Assembly: GCF_022921095.1 (NCBI RefSeq)
Contig: NZ_CP095053.1
Span: 4,506,501-4,570,500, forward strand
Source of the DNA: Hymenobacter aerilatus
GTDB taxonomy: Bacteria > Bacteroidota > Bacteroidia > Cytophagales > Hymenobacteraceae
DNA length: 64,000 nucleotides
Direction of reading: 5' to 3'
The notes beneath the pieces were generated by a model that was given only the letters and a program-made list of their open reading frames with translations, searched no databases and was not told the origin of the DNA. The position numbers and the translations under genes were made by a program. Shown piece by piece: positions 35,020 to 43,470 of the stretch. How positions within the stretch are numbered: the stretch's first letter is position 1; every line of letters begins with the position of its first letter.

Positions 35020-35829
35020 CTACACCGCCCAAAACCGCATTTCCAGCGAAATACGCGTGGCATCAGCGTTCAGATTCAGCGCTCCGCCGTGCAGCAGGTA
35101 GGGCGAGAATAAGAGCACTTCATCGGGGCCGGGGTTAGGCCGCACCAGTTCCAGTGGCTCGACAGCGTCTTTCAGCGCAGGCACACTGTAAGTGGTGCCG
35201 TTGTATACAGCGCCGCCCGCTGTGCGCTCGGTGCGGCTCTCGGGCCACCAGTGGCTGCCCGGCACCAGCGTCAGCGAAGAATCTGAGGTGCTACCCGCCA
35301 CCGGGAAGTAGATGTTGATGCCGTCGCGCAGGCGGTCCAGCCACACGTCGCGGTGCAGAGGATTATTGTCGGTACGGCCCGGCCGGGCCAGACGCAGATG
35401 AAAACCTTCGTAGCCAGTGTGCGGATTGTGGACGCGCACAGCACGGCCACATAAGGCACTCACACGCGCTTCGAGCAGCGCCACGGGTAGGGGCAGCGCT
35501 TCTAAAGGATATTCCTTGGTGTGCTGTACCACCGCTAGGTGTCGCGCCTGGTCGTCGCCAATCACCTGATGATACTGCGCCACTGGCCAATCAGTAGCCA
35601 CATGGCAACCAACGACGCGCAGGGCAGCGCGCACTTTCTCGGCCAGGCCCTCGCGCAGCGTAGCGTTTTCGGCGGCCGTCAGCAATGGTGCCACCACGTA
35701 GCCAGCCGCACTCCAGGGCTGCCCGGCGGTTAGGTCCGTATCGTCGGCAAGGAGCACCCGGTCGTCGGCAGGGTGGCTGATGCCTTCTATTTGATAATCT
35801 ACTGTCTGTTGCTGAATTCGGATGGGCAT
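35020..35829 (-). CDS. Fe(II)/2-oxoglutarate dioxygenase, phytanoyl-CoA dioxygenase-like
   Basis: 269 residues with a complete metal site: H159-x-D161 in LHRDVWLD and H247 in SPYLLHGG, with R259 in place to bind 2-oxoglutarate. LTLVPGSHWWPES resembles phytanoyl-CoA dioxygenase relatives. It should hydroxylate some small molecule in the cytoplasm, but the substrate is not predictable. It follows the tail of bshC's upstream region without obvious operon partners. Confidence 0.78.
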   Translation of the reverse strand: MPIRIQQQTVDYQIEGISHPADDRVLLADDTDLTAGQPWSAAGYVVAPLLTAAENATLREGLAEKVRAALRVVGCHVATDWPVAQYHQVIGDDQARHLAVVQHTKEYPLEALPLPVALLEARVSALCGRAVRVHNPHTGYEGFHLRLARPGRTDNNPLHRDVWLDRLRDGINIYFPVAGSTSDSSLTLVPGSHWWPESRTERTAGGAVYNGTTYSVPALKDAVEPLELVRPNPGPDEVLLFSPYLLHGGALNLNADATRISLEMRFWAV

Positions 35830-35876
35830 AGAACGGGTTGCTATAGGATAGGCGTAGTTGGCTCTGTGAGATAAGC

Positions 35877-35884
35877 CAAAAATA
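35877..35884 (-). promoter_or_regulatory. Bacteroidota -7 promoter element (TATTTTTG)
   Basis: An exact TAnnTTTG match on the minus strand, 47 bp upstream of the dioxygenase start. No good -33 element. Confidence 0.55.
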
Positions 35885-35973
35885 CTGAACCAACGCGTTT
35901 CAGTAACTAGGAGTAGAGTTACGTTGCTCTGAGCGTACGAAACATAAGATACCTACCCTACCTGCATCGCAGC

Positions 35974-36014
35974 AAAAAGCCCTGCCCTGGTATAACCAGA
36001 ACAGGGCTTTTTTT
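35974..36014. terminator. Terminator after rimO
   Basis: An 11-bp stem (AAAAAGCCCTG at 35974-35984 with its complement at 36002-36012) has A-runs and T-runs on both sides, so it can act in either direction. An inner CTGGT/ACCAG pair extends it. It lies 19 bp past the rimO stop. Confidence 0.85.
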
Positions 36015-36032
36015 AATAAGTAGCAGATTTCG

Positions 36033-37346
36033 CTACACCAACGTACCGTACAAGTCAAAGTCGGAGGCTTCGTTGATCTGTACCATGGCAAAGTCGCCGA
36101 GGCGCACGTGGGTGTCTTTGGTGGCGGGCACCAGCACTTCGTTGTCTACTTCGGGTGAGTCGTACTGGGTACGGCCCACGAAGTAACCGCTCTCCTTACG
36201 GTCGAACAACACCTTGTAGGTGTTGCCTACTTTCTGCTCGTTCAGCTCCAGCGAAATGCCCTGTTGCAGCTCCATAATCTGGTCGGCACGGTCCTGCTTC
36301 ACCTCGGCGGGCACGTTGTCTTCCAAAGTGTATGCGTGCGTGCTCTCCTCGTGTGAGTAAGTGAAGATGCCCAGGCGGTCGAACTTCGTTTCTTCCACCC
36401 ATTGGTACAGCTCCTCGAAGTCCTGCTGGGTTTCGCCGGGGTGACCGGCAATAAGGGTAGTGCGCAGGGCTATATCCGGCACGCGCTGGCGCATGGTGTC
36501 TACCAGCTCGATAGTACGGCGCTTGCTAATGCCGCGCCGCATGGTTTTCAGCATATTATCCGAAATATGCTGCAAGGGCATATCCAGGTACTTGCAGATA
36601 TTCTCGCGTTCGGCCATCACCGTCAGAGCCTCCATCGGGAACTGCGAGGGGTAGGCGTACTGCATCCGAATCCACTCAATGCCTTCTACGTCAGAGAGAT
36701 GGCGAAGCAAGTCGGGCAGTTTCCGCTCGCCGTAGGCTTGCAGGCCGTAGTAAGTCAGGTCCTGGGCAATCAGAATTAGCTCCTTGGTACCCATGCTGGC
36801 CAGGCGCTTTGCCTCGCGCACCAGGTCCTCAATAGAGCGGTCGGTGTGCTTGCCGCGCATCAGCGGAATGGCGCAGAACGAACACGGACGGTTGCAGCCC
36901 TCGGCAATCTTGAAGTAGGCATAGTGCGACGGCGTGGTAATCAGCCGCTCACCCACTAGCTCGTGCTGATAGTTAGCTTCCAGCTTCTTCATCAGCTGGG
37001 GCATCTCCAGCGTACCAAAGTAGGCGTCTACCTGCGGAATTTCGGTCTCCAGCTCGTCCTTGTAGCGCTGCGAGAGGCAGCCCATCACGTAGAGCTTATC
37101 TAAGCGGCCAGCTTCCTTCTCGTCGGCGTAGCGCAGAATGGTGTCGATGCTTTCCTGCTTGGCATTATCGATAAAGCCGCAGGTATTCACAATTACGATG
37201 TTGGCATCGTTGGTTTCCGCCTCGTGCGTCACGTCAAACTGGTTGGCGCGCAACTGCCCCATCAGCACCTCCGAGTCGACCAGGTTCTTGGAGCAACCCA
37301 GCGTAATAACGTTGACCTTATTGGCTTTCTGGCCTCTTACTTTCAT
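36033..37346 (-). CDS. rimO: Ribosomal protein S12 methylthiotransferase
   Basis: Adds a methylthio group to the conserved aspartate of ribosomal protein S12. Three domains are visible: UPF0004 with C18, C56 and C90; radical SAM with C151, C155 and C158 in CNRPCSFC; and a C-terminal TRAM domain. 437 residues, normal. It lies downstream of ftsY with an inverted repeat between them, an order that is common in Bacteroidota. Confidence 0.96.
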   Translation of the reverse strand: MKVRGQKANKVNVITLGCSKNLVDSEVLMGQLRANQFDVTHEAETNDANIVIVNTCGFIDNAKQESIDTILRYADEKEAGRLDKLYVMGCLSQRYKDELETEIPQVDAYFGTLEMPQLMKKLEANYQHELVGERLITTPSHYAYFKIAEGCNRPCSFCAIPLMRGKHTDRSIEDLVREAKRLASMGTKELILIAQDLTYYGLQAYGERKLPDLLRHLSDVEGIEWIRMQYAYPSQFPMEALTVMAERENICKYLDMPLQHISDNMLKTMRRGISKRRTIELVDTMRQRVPDIALRTTLIAGHPGETQQDFEELYQWVEETKFDRLGIFTYSHEESTHAYTLEDNVPAEVKQDRADQIMELQQGISLELNEQKVGNTYKVLFDRKESGYFVGRTQYDSPEVDNEVLVPATKDTHVRLGDFAMVQINEASDFDLYGTLV

Positions 37347-37356
37347 ATAGAACAGG

Positions 37357-37473
37357 TTGTCATCCTGAGCTTGCGAAGGACCTTCTCACCCCAGAACGAT
37401 GGAGGTTGAACGACAAACCAACCGCGGGTTTCGTTCCAGCGTGAGAAGGTCCTTCGCAAGCTCAGGACGACAA
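37357..37473. repeat. GTCATCCTGAGC-family inverted repeat, 33-bp arms
   Basis: Arms 37357-37389 and 37441-37473 match at 32 of 33 positions with core TTGCG in both. It lies between ftsY and rimO, ending 10 bp from each of their codons, so in a joint transcript it would form a long hairpin just before the rimO start. Confidence 0.9.
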
Positions 37474-37483
37474 ACTAAAAAGG

Positions 37484-38458
37484 TTACTTCTTACTAAACA
37501 GCGAGTTGACGTAGGTGTGCTTGTCGAACAGCTGCAAATCCGTCATCTTCTCGCCTACCCCGATATAGCGCACCGGCACGTTCAACTGGTCAGAAATGCC
37601 AATCACCACGCCGCCCTTGGCCGTGCCGTCGAGCTTGGTGATGGCCAGGGCCGATACCTCGGTGGCTTTGGTGAACTCCTTGGCTTGCAAAAAGGCATTT
37701 TGGCCGGTGCTGCCGTCGAGCACAAGCAGAACCTCGTGGGGCGCATCGGGAATCACCTTCTGCATCACACGCTTGATCTTACTCAGCTCGTTCATCAGGT
37801 TCACCTTATTGTGCAAGCGGCCCGCGGTGTCAATAATCACCACATCGGCCTGCATGTCCACGCCTTTCTTCACGGCGTCGTAGGCCACGGAGGCGGGGTC
37901 GGTGTTCATACCATGCGAAATTACCGGTACGCCTACCCGCTCGCCCCAAATAATGAGCTGATCGACGGCGGCAGCCCGGAACGTGTCAGCGGCGCCTAGT
38001 ACCACCTTCTTGCCGGCGCTATGAAAACGGTGAGCCAACTTGCCAATAGTCGTGGTTTTGCCTACCCCGTTCACGCCCACCACCATAATCACATAGGGCT
38101 GGCCGGTGTTGTCAGGGCGGTCGAGCAGCGCAAGGGAACCAGACTTATTATTGATCAGCAACCCGGCAATCTCCTCGCGCAGAATGCGGTCCAGGTCGCC
38201 GGTACTCACGTACTTGTCGCGAGCCACGCGCTTTTCGATACGGTCAATCACCTTCACGGTGGTGTCGATACCCACATCGGCGTGCACCAGCAGCGTTTCC
38301 AAATCGTCGAGCACGGCTTCGTCCACGGTGCTTTTGCCCACCACGGCCTTGCTGAGCTGGTCGAAGAAGCTGGTTTTGGTCTTTTGCAACCCTTCGTCCA
38401 GCGCCTGCTGCTGCTCTTTGCTCTCTTTATCCTTTTTGAAAAAGTCGAAAAGTCCCAT
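37484..38458 (-). CDS. ftsY: Signal recognition particle receptor
   Basis: GTPase that docks SRP-bound ribosomes at the membrane. NG domain complete: P-loop GVNGVGKTT, DTFRAAAVDQL, DTAGR, TKLDGTAKGG. The A domain is very short, with MGLFDFFKK at the start. I chose the ATG at 38458 (324 residues); the open frame before it is part of an inverted repeat. Confidence 0.96.
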   Translation of the reverse strand: MGLFDFFKKDKESKEQQQALDEGLQKTKTSFFDQLSKAVVGKSTVDEAVLDDLETLLVHADVGIDTTVKVIDRIEKRVARDKYVSTGDLDRILREEIAGLLINNKSGSLALLDRPDNTGQPYVIMVVGVNGVGKTTTIGKLAHRFHSAGKKVVLGAADTFRAAAVDQLIIWGERVGVPVISHGMNTDPASVAYDAVKKGVDMQADVVIIDTAGRLHNKVNLMNELSKIKRVMQKVIPDAPHEVLLVLDGSTGQNAFLQAKEFTKATEVSALAITKLDGTAKGGVVIGISDQLNVPVRYIGVGEKMTDLQLFDKHTYVNSLFSKK

Positions 38459-38461
38459 AGG

Positions 38462-38600
38462 GGGTCTTGGGGTCTTAGGGTCTTGGGGTATTGGAATGGG
38501 GTAGGGCTGACTGATACGCCGCGCTGCGGTCATGTGGTATGATGCCGCAAGCCCATCAGTAGAGAACCTAAGACCCCAAGACCCTAAGTCCCCAAGACCC
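38462..38600. repeat. Inverted repeat upstream of ftsY (GGGTCTTGGGG type)
   Basis: 27-bp arms 38462-38488 and 38574-38600 match at 26 positions. Each arm is itself built of GGGTCTTGGGG-like units. It starts three bases before the ftsY ATG and would sit in its leader. It is unlike the other repeat families in the window. Confidence 0.85.
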
Positions 38601-38608
38601 TAACACGC

Positions 38609-38635
38609 AAAAAAGTCCCACGGTTGGCGGGACTT
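38609..38635 (-). terminator. Terminator after the DUF4295 gene
   Basis: Stem AAGTCCC (38613-38619) with GGGACTT (38629-38635), followed on the minus strand by TTTTTT. It separates the ribosomal genes from ftsY. Confidence 0.8.
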
Positions 38636-38671
38636 CTTCACGTTGGTTGGGTAGCCACGAATGGCGCCAAA

Positions 38672-38833
38672 TTACTTGGTGCCCGAAGCCAGATACTCCT
38701 GCACTTTGTCAACCAGCACCATCTCTTCGCGGAAGGTATAGGCACCAGTTTTGGGGGATTTTACAGCGCGAATCACTTTCGCCCAGTCTTTACCGCCCGA
38801 TACTTTCAGGGTTGCTACTACTTTCTTAGCCAT
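38672..38833 (-). CDS. DUF4295 small protein, probably ribosome-associated
   Basis: A 53-residue basic protein, MAKKVVATLK to EYLASGTK, that I recognise as DUF4295, restricted to Bacteroidota. Seven of the first 20 residues are Lys or Gly as in ribosomal proteins. It starts 8 bp after the L33 stop, so both are on one transcript. The constant place between rpmG and ftsY suggests a phylum-specific ribosomal protein; I recall that such an extra large-subunit protein was described in Flavobacterium ribosomes but cannot verify it is this one. Confidence 0.85.
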   Translation of the reverse strand: MAKKVVATLKVSGGKDWAKVIRAVKSPKTGAYTFREEMVLVDKVQEYLASGTK

Positions 38834-38841
38834 TGCTCAGG

Positions 38842-39024
38842 TTATTTGATTTCCTTGTGAACGGTCATCTTCTTGAGCACGGGGTTGAACTTTTTCAGCT
38901 CGATGCGCTCGGGGGTATTCTTACGATTCTTCGTGGTAATGTAGCGCGAGGTGCCCGGCTGACCCGAGTTCTTGTGCTCGGTGCACTCCAGGATTACCTG
39001 CACCCGGTTTCCTTTTTTAGCCAT
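38842..39024 (-). CDS. rpmG: 50S ribosomal protein L33
   Basis: 60 residues from MAKKGNRV with the family's [34 protein letters not shown] (split: the key run is [10 protein letters not shown]) and a basic C-terminus. Only one cysteine is present, so it is the zinc-free form. The start matches a strong promoter 30 bp upstream. Confidence 0.95.
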   Translation of the reverse strand: MAKKGNRVQVILECTEHKNSGQPGTSRYITTKNRKNTPERIELKKFNPVLKKMTVHKEIK

Positions 39025-39053
39025 CTCGACTGTTGTTTTTGGATTAAGGACTG

Positions 39054-39061
39054 CAAAGGTA
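39054..39061 (-). promoter_or_regulatory. Strong Bacteroidota promoter of rpmG (TTTG-N19-TACCTTTG)
   Basis: On the minus strand TACCTTTGC is preceded by TTTG at a 19-base spacing, the best -33/-7 pair in the window. It lies 30 bp before the rpmG ATG. Confidence 0.75.
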
Positions 39062-39192
39062 CTGCCTTTTCCGGAATTGTCAAACACTCAGACTATAAGA
39101 AATATAGCCTTTGTTTAATTCCGGGGTGGCCTACCCATCACAAGTCCCGCAGTCGGGCACCCGCAACGGGTACGTAGCAGCCGCTGATAAAG

Positions 39193-39432
39193 CTAGTAAA
39201 CGATGAAGCCTTGCTCCTTGGCCTTCTTCAGCACCGACATGATGCCGTTCTTGTTGATCGTGCGGATGGTAGAAGCCGCTACTTTCAGCGTAACCCAAGC
39301 GTCTTGCTCCGGAATGTAGAAGCGCTTCTTTTGCAGGTTGGGGTAGAACTTACGCTTGGTCTTGTTGTTGGCGTGCGAAACGTTGTTACCCACACGGGTA
39401 CGCTTGCCGGTCAGATCACAAACTCGGGCCAT
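39193..39432 (-). CDS. rpmB: 50S ribosomal protein L28
   Basis: 79 residues starting MARVCDLTGK, with VGNNVSHANNKTKR and the C-terminal KEQGF region typical of L28. The gap of 168 bp to rpmG has its own promoter, so rpmB is probably transcribed separately and with read-through. Confidence 0.96.
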   Translation of the reverse strand: MARVCDLTGKRTRVGNNVSHANNKTKRKFYPNLQKKRFYIPEQDAWVTLKVAASTIRTINKNGIMSVLKKAKEQGFIVY

Positions 39433-39475
39433 GATATTGAGGAACTTAGAGGTTTCTATGTCAGAAAAAGGGACG

Positions 39476-39483
39476 CAAAGATC
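39476..39483 (-). promoter_or_regulatory. Promoter of rpmB (TTTG-N19-GATCTTTG)
   Basis: The minus strand has GATCTTTGC, one base off TAnnTTTG, preceded by TTTG at a 19-base spacing, 44 bp before the rpmB start. The pair mirrors the rpmG promoter. Confidence 0.65.
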
Positions 39484-39529
39484 GGTATTTATCCGAGAAA
39501 AGCAAACCGGAGCGCTGAAAAATAGATGG

Positions 39530-39712
39530 TTAGCTACCAGAAGTGCCCGTGGCGGGCAGCGTTTTCCCACGGCCATAGCCCCAGGGGCAGTGCCGGCAAC
39601 AGCTTTTGCAGCAGGTGCCGCGCCGTCGGTGATACTGTTCTGTAAACACCATCAGGCCTTCGGGCGTAAAGTAGTAGTCGCCGGGCTGTAGGGGTAGGGG
39701 TGTAGTAGGCAT
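39530..39712 (-). CDS. DUF5522 small cysteine-rich protein
   Basis: 60 residues. The pattern YYFTPEGLMVFTEQYHRRRG followed by C-C-K-S-C-C-R-H-C-P is that of DUF5522: the cysteines and histidine suggest a small metal site. Function unknown. The ATG (39712) is seven bases from a TATCTTTG element. A Gly/Lys tail follows the cysteines. Confidence 0.82.
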   Translation of the reverse strand: MPTTPLPLQPGDYYFTPEGLMVFTEQYHRRRGTCCKSCCRHCPWGYGRGKTLPATGTSGS

Positions 39713-39719
39713 CTGCCAG

Positions 39720-39727
39720 CAAAGATA
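39720..39727 (-). promoter_or_regulatory. -7 element (TATCTTTG) at the DUF5522 start
   Basis: Exact TAnnTTTG match with seven bases to the ATG, so the transcript would have almost no leader. Confidence 0.65.
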
Positions 39728-39822
39728 CGACGCCCACCGGCCCGGGGCTATAGCCACTTCTGTTTAGCGTATGCTTCTAAGTAGAGGTGTTGTAAGCCAG
39801 ATAAAGACGTTTTTCATTGTAC

Positions 39823-40341
39823 ATGACCGCACCCATCCTATTTCGTTTTGCGCTGTTAAGTGGATTGTTGGGGGGAATTGCACCCGTGGCGTGGGCCCAG
39901 CAAAAGCCCACGAACCACGCGCCAGTATCGGCCCACGCACCTACCGACCAGCCGCTGGCCTTTGCCTCTGCTGATGCAGCCAAACGGCTGCGTGAGCTGG
40001 ATACCCAGATTGCTAGCGCCGTGAAGCAAGCCCGCACTACGCTGCCCGGCGTGAAAAAGCGCTTTCAGGCGGGACTACCCGAGGAGCAGGTGCTGTTTCT
40101 GACCACTCGCCTGTACGACGCCAACGGCACCTTTGAGCAGGTATTCATCCGCGTGCGGGAGTGGTCGGGCACTGTGGTACACGGTATCATCGCCAACGAG
40201 CTGCTCACGGTGCAAAGTTTTGCGCAAGGCCAGCAGATTACCTTTCCCGAAAAAGCTGTGCTAGACTGGACCATCTCCCTACCCGACGGCAGCGAGGAGG
40301 GTAATTTTGTGGGGAAGCTATTAGATTCCCTACCCCGGTAG
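39823..40341 (+). CDS. Secreted DUF2314 (YegJ-like) protein
   Basis: 172 residues with a signal peptide (PILFRFALLSGLLGG, then AWAQQ). The C-terminal half fits DUF2314: F-I-R-V-R-E-W, HGIIANELLTV, QGQQITFP, AVLDWTI and a final G-F-V-G-K. It is probably periplasmic; function unknown. The ATG at 39823 is preferred over a TTG two codons earlier. Confidence 0.72.
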   Translation: MTAPILFRFALLSGLLGGIAPVAWAQQKPTNHAPVSAHAPTDQPLAFASADAAKRLRELDTQIASAVKQARTTLPGVKKRFQAGLPEEQVLFLTTRLYDANGTFEQVFIRVREWSGTVVHGIIANELLTVQSFAQGQQITFPEKAVLDWTISLPDGSEEGNFVGKLLDSLPR

Positions 40342-40404
40342 CCACGTAACCTAAAGCCATTGCGACCCGGATACCGTATGTTGATAACCACCTGATTTCT
40401 ACCC

Positions 40405-41643
40405 ATGACCACGACCTCCACCACCCGCAGCCAGGAGCTGATGCAGCTCGAAGACCAGTACGGTGCCCACAATTACCACCCATTGCCTGTAGTACTCACA
40501 CGGGGCGAAGGGGCGCGGCTGTGGGACGTGGAGGGCAAGGAGTACTACGATTTCCTGTCGGCCTACTCGGCGGTGAACCAGGGGCACTGTCACCCCCGCA
40601 TCATTGGCGCCCTCACGGCGCAGGCTAAGCGACTCACGCTCACGTCGCGGGCCTTTTTCAACGACCAGCTAGGCGAAGCCGAAAAACAACTGTGTGAGCT
40701 GTTTGGCTACGACAAAGCTCTGCTGATGAACTCCGGGGCTGAGGCCGTAGAAACTGCCCTAAAGCTGGCGCGCAAGTGGGGCTACCAGCAGAAAGGCATT
40801 GCCCCCAATGAGGCTGTTATCGTGGTGGCCGAGCACAACTTTCACGGTCGTACCACGGGCATCATCTCCTTTTCTACCGACCCCGACAGTACTGGCGGCT
40901 TTGGCCCCTACGTGCCCGGCTATCAAGTAGTACCCTACGACGACTTAGATGCGCTGGCCGAAGCGGTGGAAAACCGCCATGTGTGTGCATTTTTGGTAGA
41001 GCCTATTCAGGGCGAAGCAGGAGTAGTGGTGCCATCGGAGGGCTACCTGAAGAAGGCATACGAGCTGTGCCACAAGCACAACGTGCTATTTATTGCCGAC
41101 GAGATTCAGACCGGACTGGGTCGCACGGGCAAGCTGCTAGCTACTCATTACGAAGATGTGCGTGCCGATGTGCTGGTGCTGGGCAAGGCTCTGAGTGGGG
41201 GCGTGCTTCCTGTATCGGCAGTGTTGGCCGACGACGCGGTGATGCTCACCATTCAGCCCGGTCAGCATGGCTCTACCTTTGGTGGCAACCCATTGGCATC
41301 GGTGGTATTGCGGGCGGCACTGGACGTGCTGCTCGACGAAAAGCTCACCGAAAAAGCCGCTCACTTAGGAGAGATTTTTCGGGAGCGAATGCGCCAAGTG
41401 CAACAGCAACGCCCCAAGGTAGTGACGGAAGTACGCGGTAAAGGTCTGCTCAATGCCGTGGTGATACGTCCCACTGCCGACGGCCGCACGGCCTGGGACG
41501 TGTGCGTAAGCCTGATGGAGCGCGGGGTGCTGGCCAAGCCCACGCATGGCGACATCATCCGATTTGCGCCGCCGCTGGTGATTTCGGAGAAGCAGCTACA
41601 CGCAGCCTGCGACGTAATAGAAAAAGTGATTTTAGCGTTCTAA
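40405..41643 (+). CDS. rocD: Ornithine aminotransferase
   Basis: PLP enzyme that converts ornithine and 2-oxoglutarate to glutamate semialdehyde, linking arginine and proline metabolism. Characteristic motifs: [78 protein letters not shown], the PLP lysine in [10 protein letters not shown] and [11 protein letters not shown]. 412 residues, normal. Single gene. Confidence 0.95.
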   Translation: MTTTSTTRSQELMQLEDQYGAHNYHPLPVVLTRGEGARLWDVEGKEYYDFLSAYSAVNQGHCHPRIIGALTAQAKRLTLTSRAFFNDQLGEAEKQLCELFGYDKALLMNSGAEAVETALKLARKWGYQQKGIAPNEAVIVVAEHNFHGRTTGIISFSTDPDSTGGFGPYVPGYQVVPYDDLDALAEAVENRHVCAFLVEPIQGEAGVVVPSEGYLKKAYELCHKHNVLFIADEIQTGLGRTGKLLATHYEDVRADVLVLGKALSGGVLPVSAVLADDAVMLTIQPGQHGSTFGGNPLASVVLRAALDVLLDEKLTEKAAHLGEIFRERMRQVQQQRPKVVTEVRGKGLLNAVVIRPTADGRTAWDVCVSLMERGVLAKPTHGDIIRFAPPLVISEKQLHAACDVIEKVILAF

Positions 41644-41677
41644 ACAGGTTGTGCCCTCTTGGCTGCTACAGTCTGTG

Positions 41678-41685
41678 TATCTTTG
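41678..41685 (+). promoter_or_regulatory. Bacteroidota -7 promoter element (TATCTTTG)
   Basis: Exact TAnnTTTG match 27 bp before the lipoprotein ATG; TTG occurs 16 bases upstream of it. Confidence 0.6.
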
Positions 41686-41712
41686 GGTCGCCGCTGACGG
41701 TTTACTTACTTT

Positions 41713-42276
41713 ATGATGAAGGCATATCTATGGGGTTGTGGGCTAGCACCGGCGCTTTTACTGGCCGGTTGCCAGAGCGAGCAGAAAATGCTGCTGCCGG
41801 AAACAACGGCCTACTCCTCACCATGCCCATCTACCACTGACTCTGCCTTTACCGTAGCCCCCGCCACCGCCGACGATAGCACCACACTACTGGCAACGGC
41901 CCTACCACTCGTAGGCACACGCAGCCGGCAAAAAATATCTGGCGCAGCGCAGTTTCTGGCTATTAACCGCACGCCGCGCGCCATGCGGCTGGCCCGGCCA
42001 GCTACGCAGGCAGAAGAAGTCATGCAGATTCGGCGGGCGCACCGGCAGCCATTTCGCTTGCGGCAGCCACAGGACGAAACCGAAGGCAACCCTTGGCTGA
42101 TTGTGCTGGGTGTGGTACTGGTAGCTGCCGGCATTGTGGGTGGACTGCTAATCGGTGGTGGGCTAGGCATCCTGACTGGTATTGTGGTAGGCCTGTTCGG
42201 CTACTACTTTTTCATGCGTGGGTTGCTAGGGCCGCATGCGTGGTTAGAAACCATTCAGGAGCTGTTTCAACTGTAG
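41713..42276 (+). CDS. Lipoprotein with C-terminal membrane segment
   Basis: 187 residues with a lipobox LLAGC (cysteine 20), then a low-complexity Thr/Ala/Pro region and a basic stretch (MRLARPATQAEEVMQIRRAHRQPFRLRQPQ, that is R/Q-rich about 92-121). The final third is a Gly-rich hydrophobic pair of segments (about 128-168). Such a lipoprotein with a membrane hairpin is common in Bacteroidota. I do not recognise a family. Confidence 0.72.
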   Translation: MMKAYLWGCGLAPALLLAGCQSEQKMLLPETTAYSSPCPSTTDSAFTVAPATADDSTTLLATALPLVGTRSRQKISGAAQFLAINRTPRAMRLARPATQAEEVMQIRRAHRQPFRLRQPQDETEGNPWLIVLGVVLVAAGIVGGLLIGGGLGILTGIVVGLFGYYFFMRGLLGPHAWLETIQELFQL

Positions 42277-42357
42277 CGTAACTTGGTTGTGGTGATGTAG
42301 CTGCGAACTTTACCGACGGTAGGCTGTTATTTGCCATTGTACCAACCTCGTTTTCGC

Positions 42358-43350
42358 ATGTCTATCATCCCCACGCACCGTCCGCGCCGCAACCGCAAGT
42401 CGCAGGTAATTCGCGATTTGGTGCAGGAAACCAACCTTTCAGTACACGATTTCATCTATCCGCTCTTCGTGATTGACGGGCAGAACAAAGAAATAGAAGT
42501 GAAGTCGATGCCGGGTATTCATCGGTACTCGCCCGACCGGCTGATCGACGAAATTGGGCGCTGTGTGGAGCTGGGCATCAAGAGCTTTGCGCCATTTCCG
42601 GGTCTGGAAGATGCCGTGAAAGACCGATTGGCCCGCGAGTCGGCCAACCCCAACGGCCTATACCTGCGCACCGTGGCCGACATCAAGCGGCAGTTTCCGG
42701 AAGTAGTGCTGATGACCGACGTGGCGATGGACCCTTACTCCAGCGACGGCCACGATGGCGTGGTAGACGCCGAGTCGGGTGAGATTCTCAACGACGCTAC
42801 CTTGGAAGTGCTCGGCCAGATGGCCCTGGCCCAGGCCCGCGCCGGCGCCGACGTGATTGCGCCTTCCGATATGATGGATGGCCGCGTAGCCTGGATTCGG
42901 GAGGTGCTGGATAAGAACGGATTTAGCAGCGTGAGCATCATGAGCTACACGGCCAAATATGCCTCGGCTTTCTACGGTCCTTTCCGCGATGCGCTGGACT
43001 CGGCGCCGAAAAAAGGCGACAAGAAAACGTACCAGATGAACCCCGCCAACCGCCGCGAGGCCCTGCGCGAGCTGGTGCTCGACGAGCAGGAAGGCGCCGA
43101 CATGGTGATGGTAAAGCCCGCCCTTAGCTACCTCGACATCATCCGGGAAGTACGCAATAACACCACCCTACCCGTAACGGCTTATAACGTGTCGGGCGAG
43201 TACGCTATGGTGAAAGCTGCCGCTCAGCAAGGCTGGGTAGATGGCGAAAAAACCATGATGGAAGTGCTGCTGAGTATCAAGCGCGCCGGCGCCGACGCCA
43301 TCCTAACCTACTTTGCTAAGGAAGCCGCTGAGGTATTGCGGCGTGGGTAA
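42358..43350 (+). CDS. hemB: Delta-aminolevulinic acid dehydratase (porphobilinogen synthase)
   Basis: Condenses two 5-aminolevulinate molecules to porphobilinogen in haem synthesis. The Schiff-base lysines are in SYTAKYAS and VMVKPALSY. The active-site loop TDVAMDPYSSDGHDG lacks the zinc cysteines, so this is a magnesium-type enzyme. Start at the ATG 42358 (330 residues). A terminator follows. Confidence 0.96.
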   Translation: MSIIPTHRPRRNRKSQVIRDLVQETNLSVHDFIYPLFVIDGQNKEIEVKSMPGIHRYSPDRLIDEIGRCVELGIKSFAPFPGLEDAVKDRLARESANPNGLYLRTVADIKRQFPEVVLMTDVAMDPYSSDGHDGVVDAESGEILNDATLEVLGQMALAQARAGADVIAPSDMMDGRVAWIREVLDKNGFSSVSIMSYTAKYASAFYGPFRDALDSAPKKGDKKTYQMNPANRREALRELVLDEQEGADMVMVKPALSYLDIIREVRNNTTLPVTAYNVSGEYAMVKAAAQQGWVDGEKTMMEVLLSIKRAGADAILTYFAKEAAEVLRRG

Positions 43351-43381
43351 GATCCTCCATTTGTTTACTGCCAAATTCACT

Positions 43382-43412
43382 AAAAGCGCGCCTCGGGTGC
43401 GCTTTTTGCTTT
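43382..43412 (+). terminator. Terminator after hemB
   Basis: Stem AAAAGCGC (43382-43389) with GCGCTTTT (43399-43406) followed by TTTGCTTTTG, 31 bp after the hemB stop. Confidence 0.8.
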
Positions 43413-43434
43413 TGTGCTAGTCTAGCCACGGCTA

Positions 43435-43442
43435 TATCTTTA
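43435..43442 (+). promoter_or_regulatory. Promoter of the transglutaminase gene (TTTG-N20-TATCTTTA)
   Basis: TATCTTTA differs from TAnnTTTG at the last base; TTTG lies 20 bases upstream (43411-43414). It is 28 bp before the ATG at 43471 and overlaps the end of the hemB terminator region. Confidence 0.5.
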
Positions 43443-43470
43443 AGGGCTATTCTTTACTCTATTCTGTGCG

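Noticed and set aside
35900-36091. Minus-strand frame of 63 codons after rimO
   Set aside because: It contains the rimO terminator hairpin and overlaps the end of rimO; no motif.
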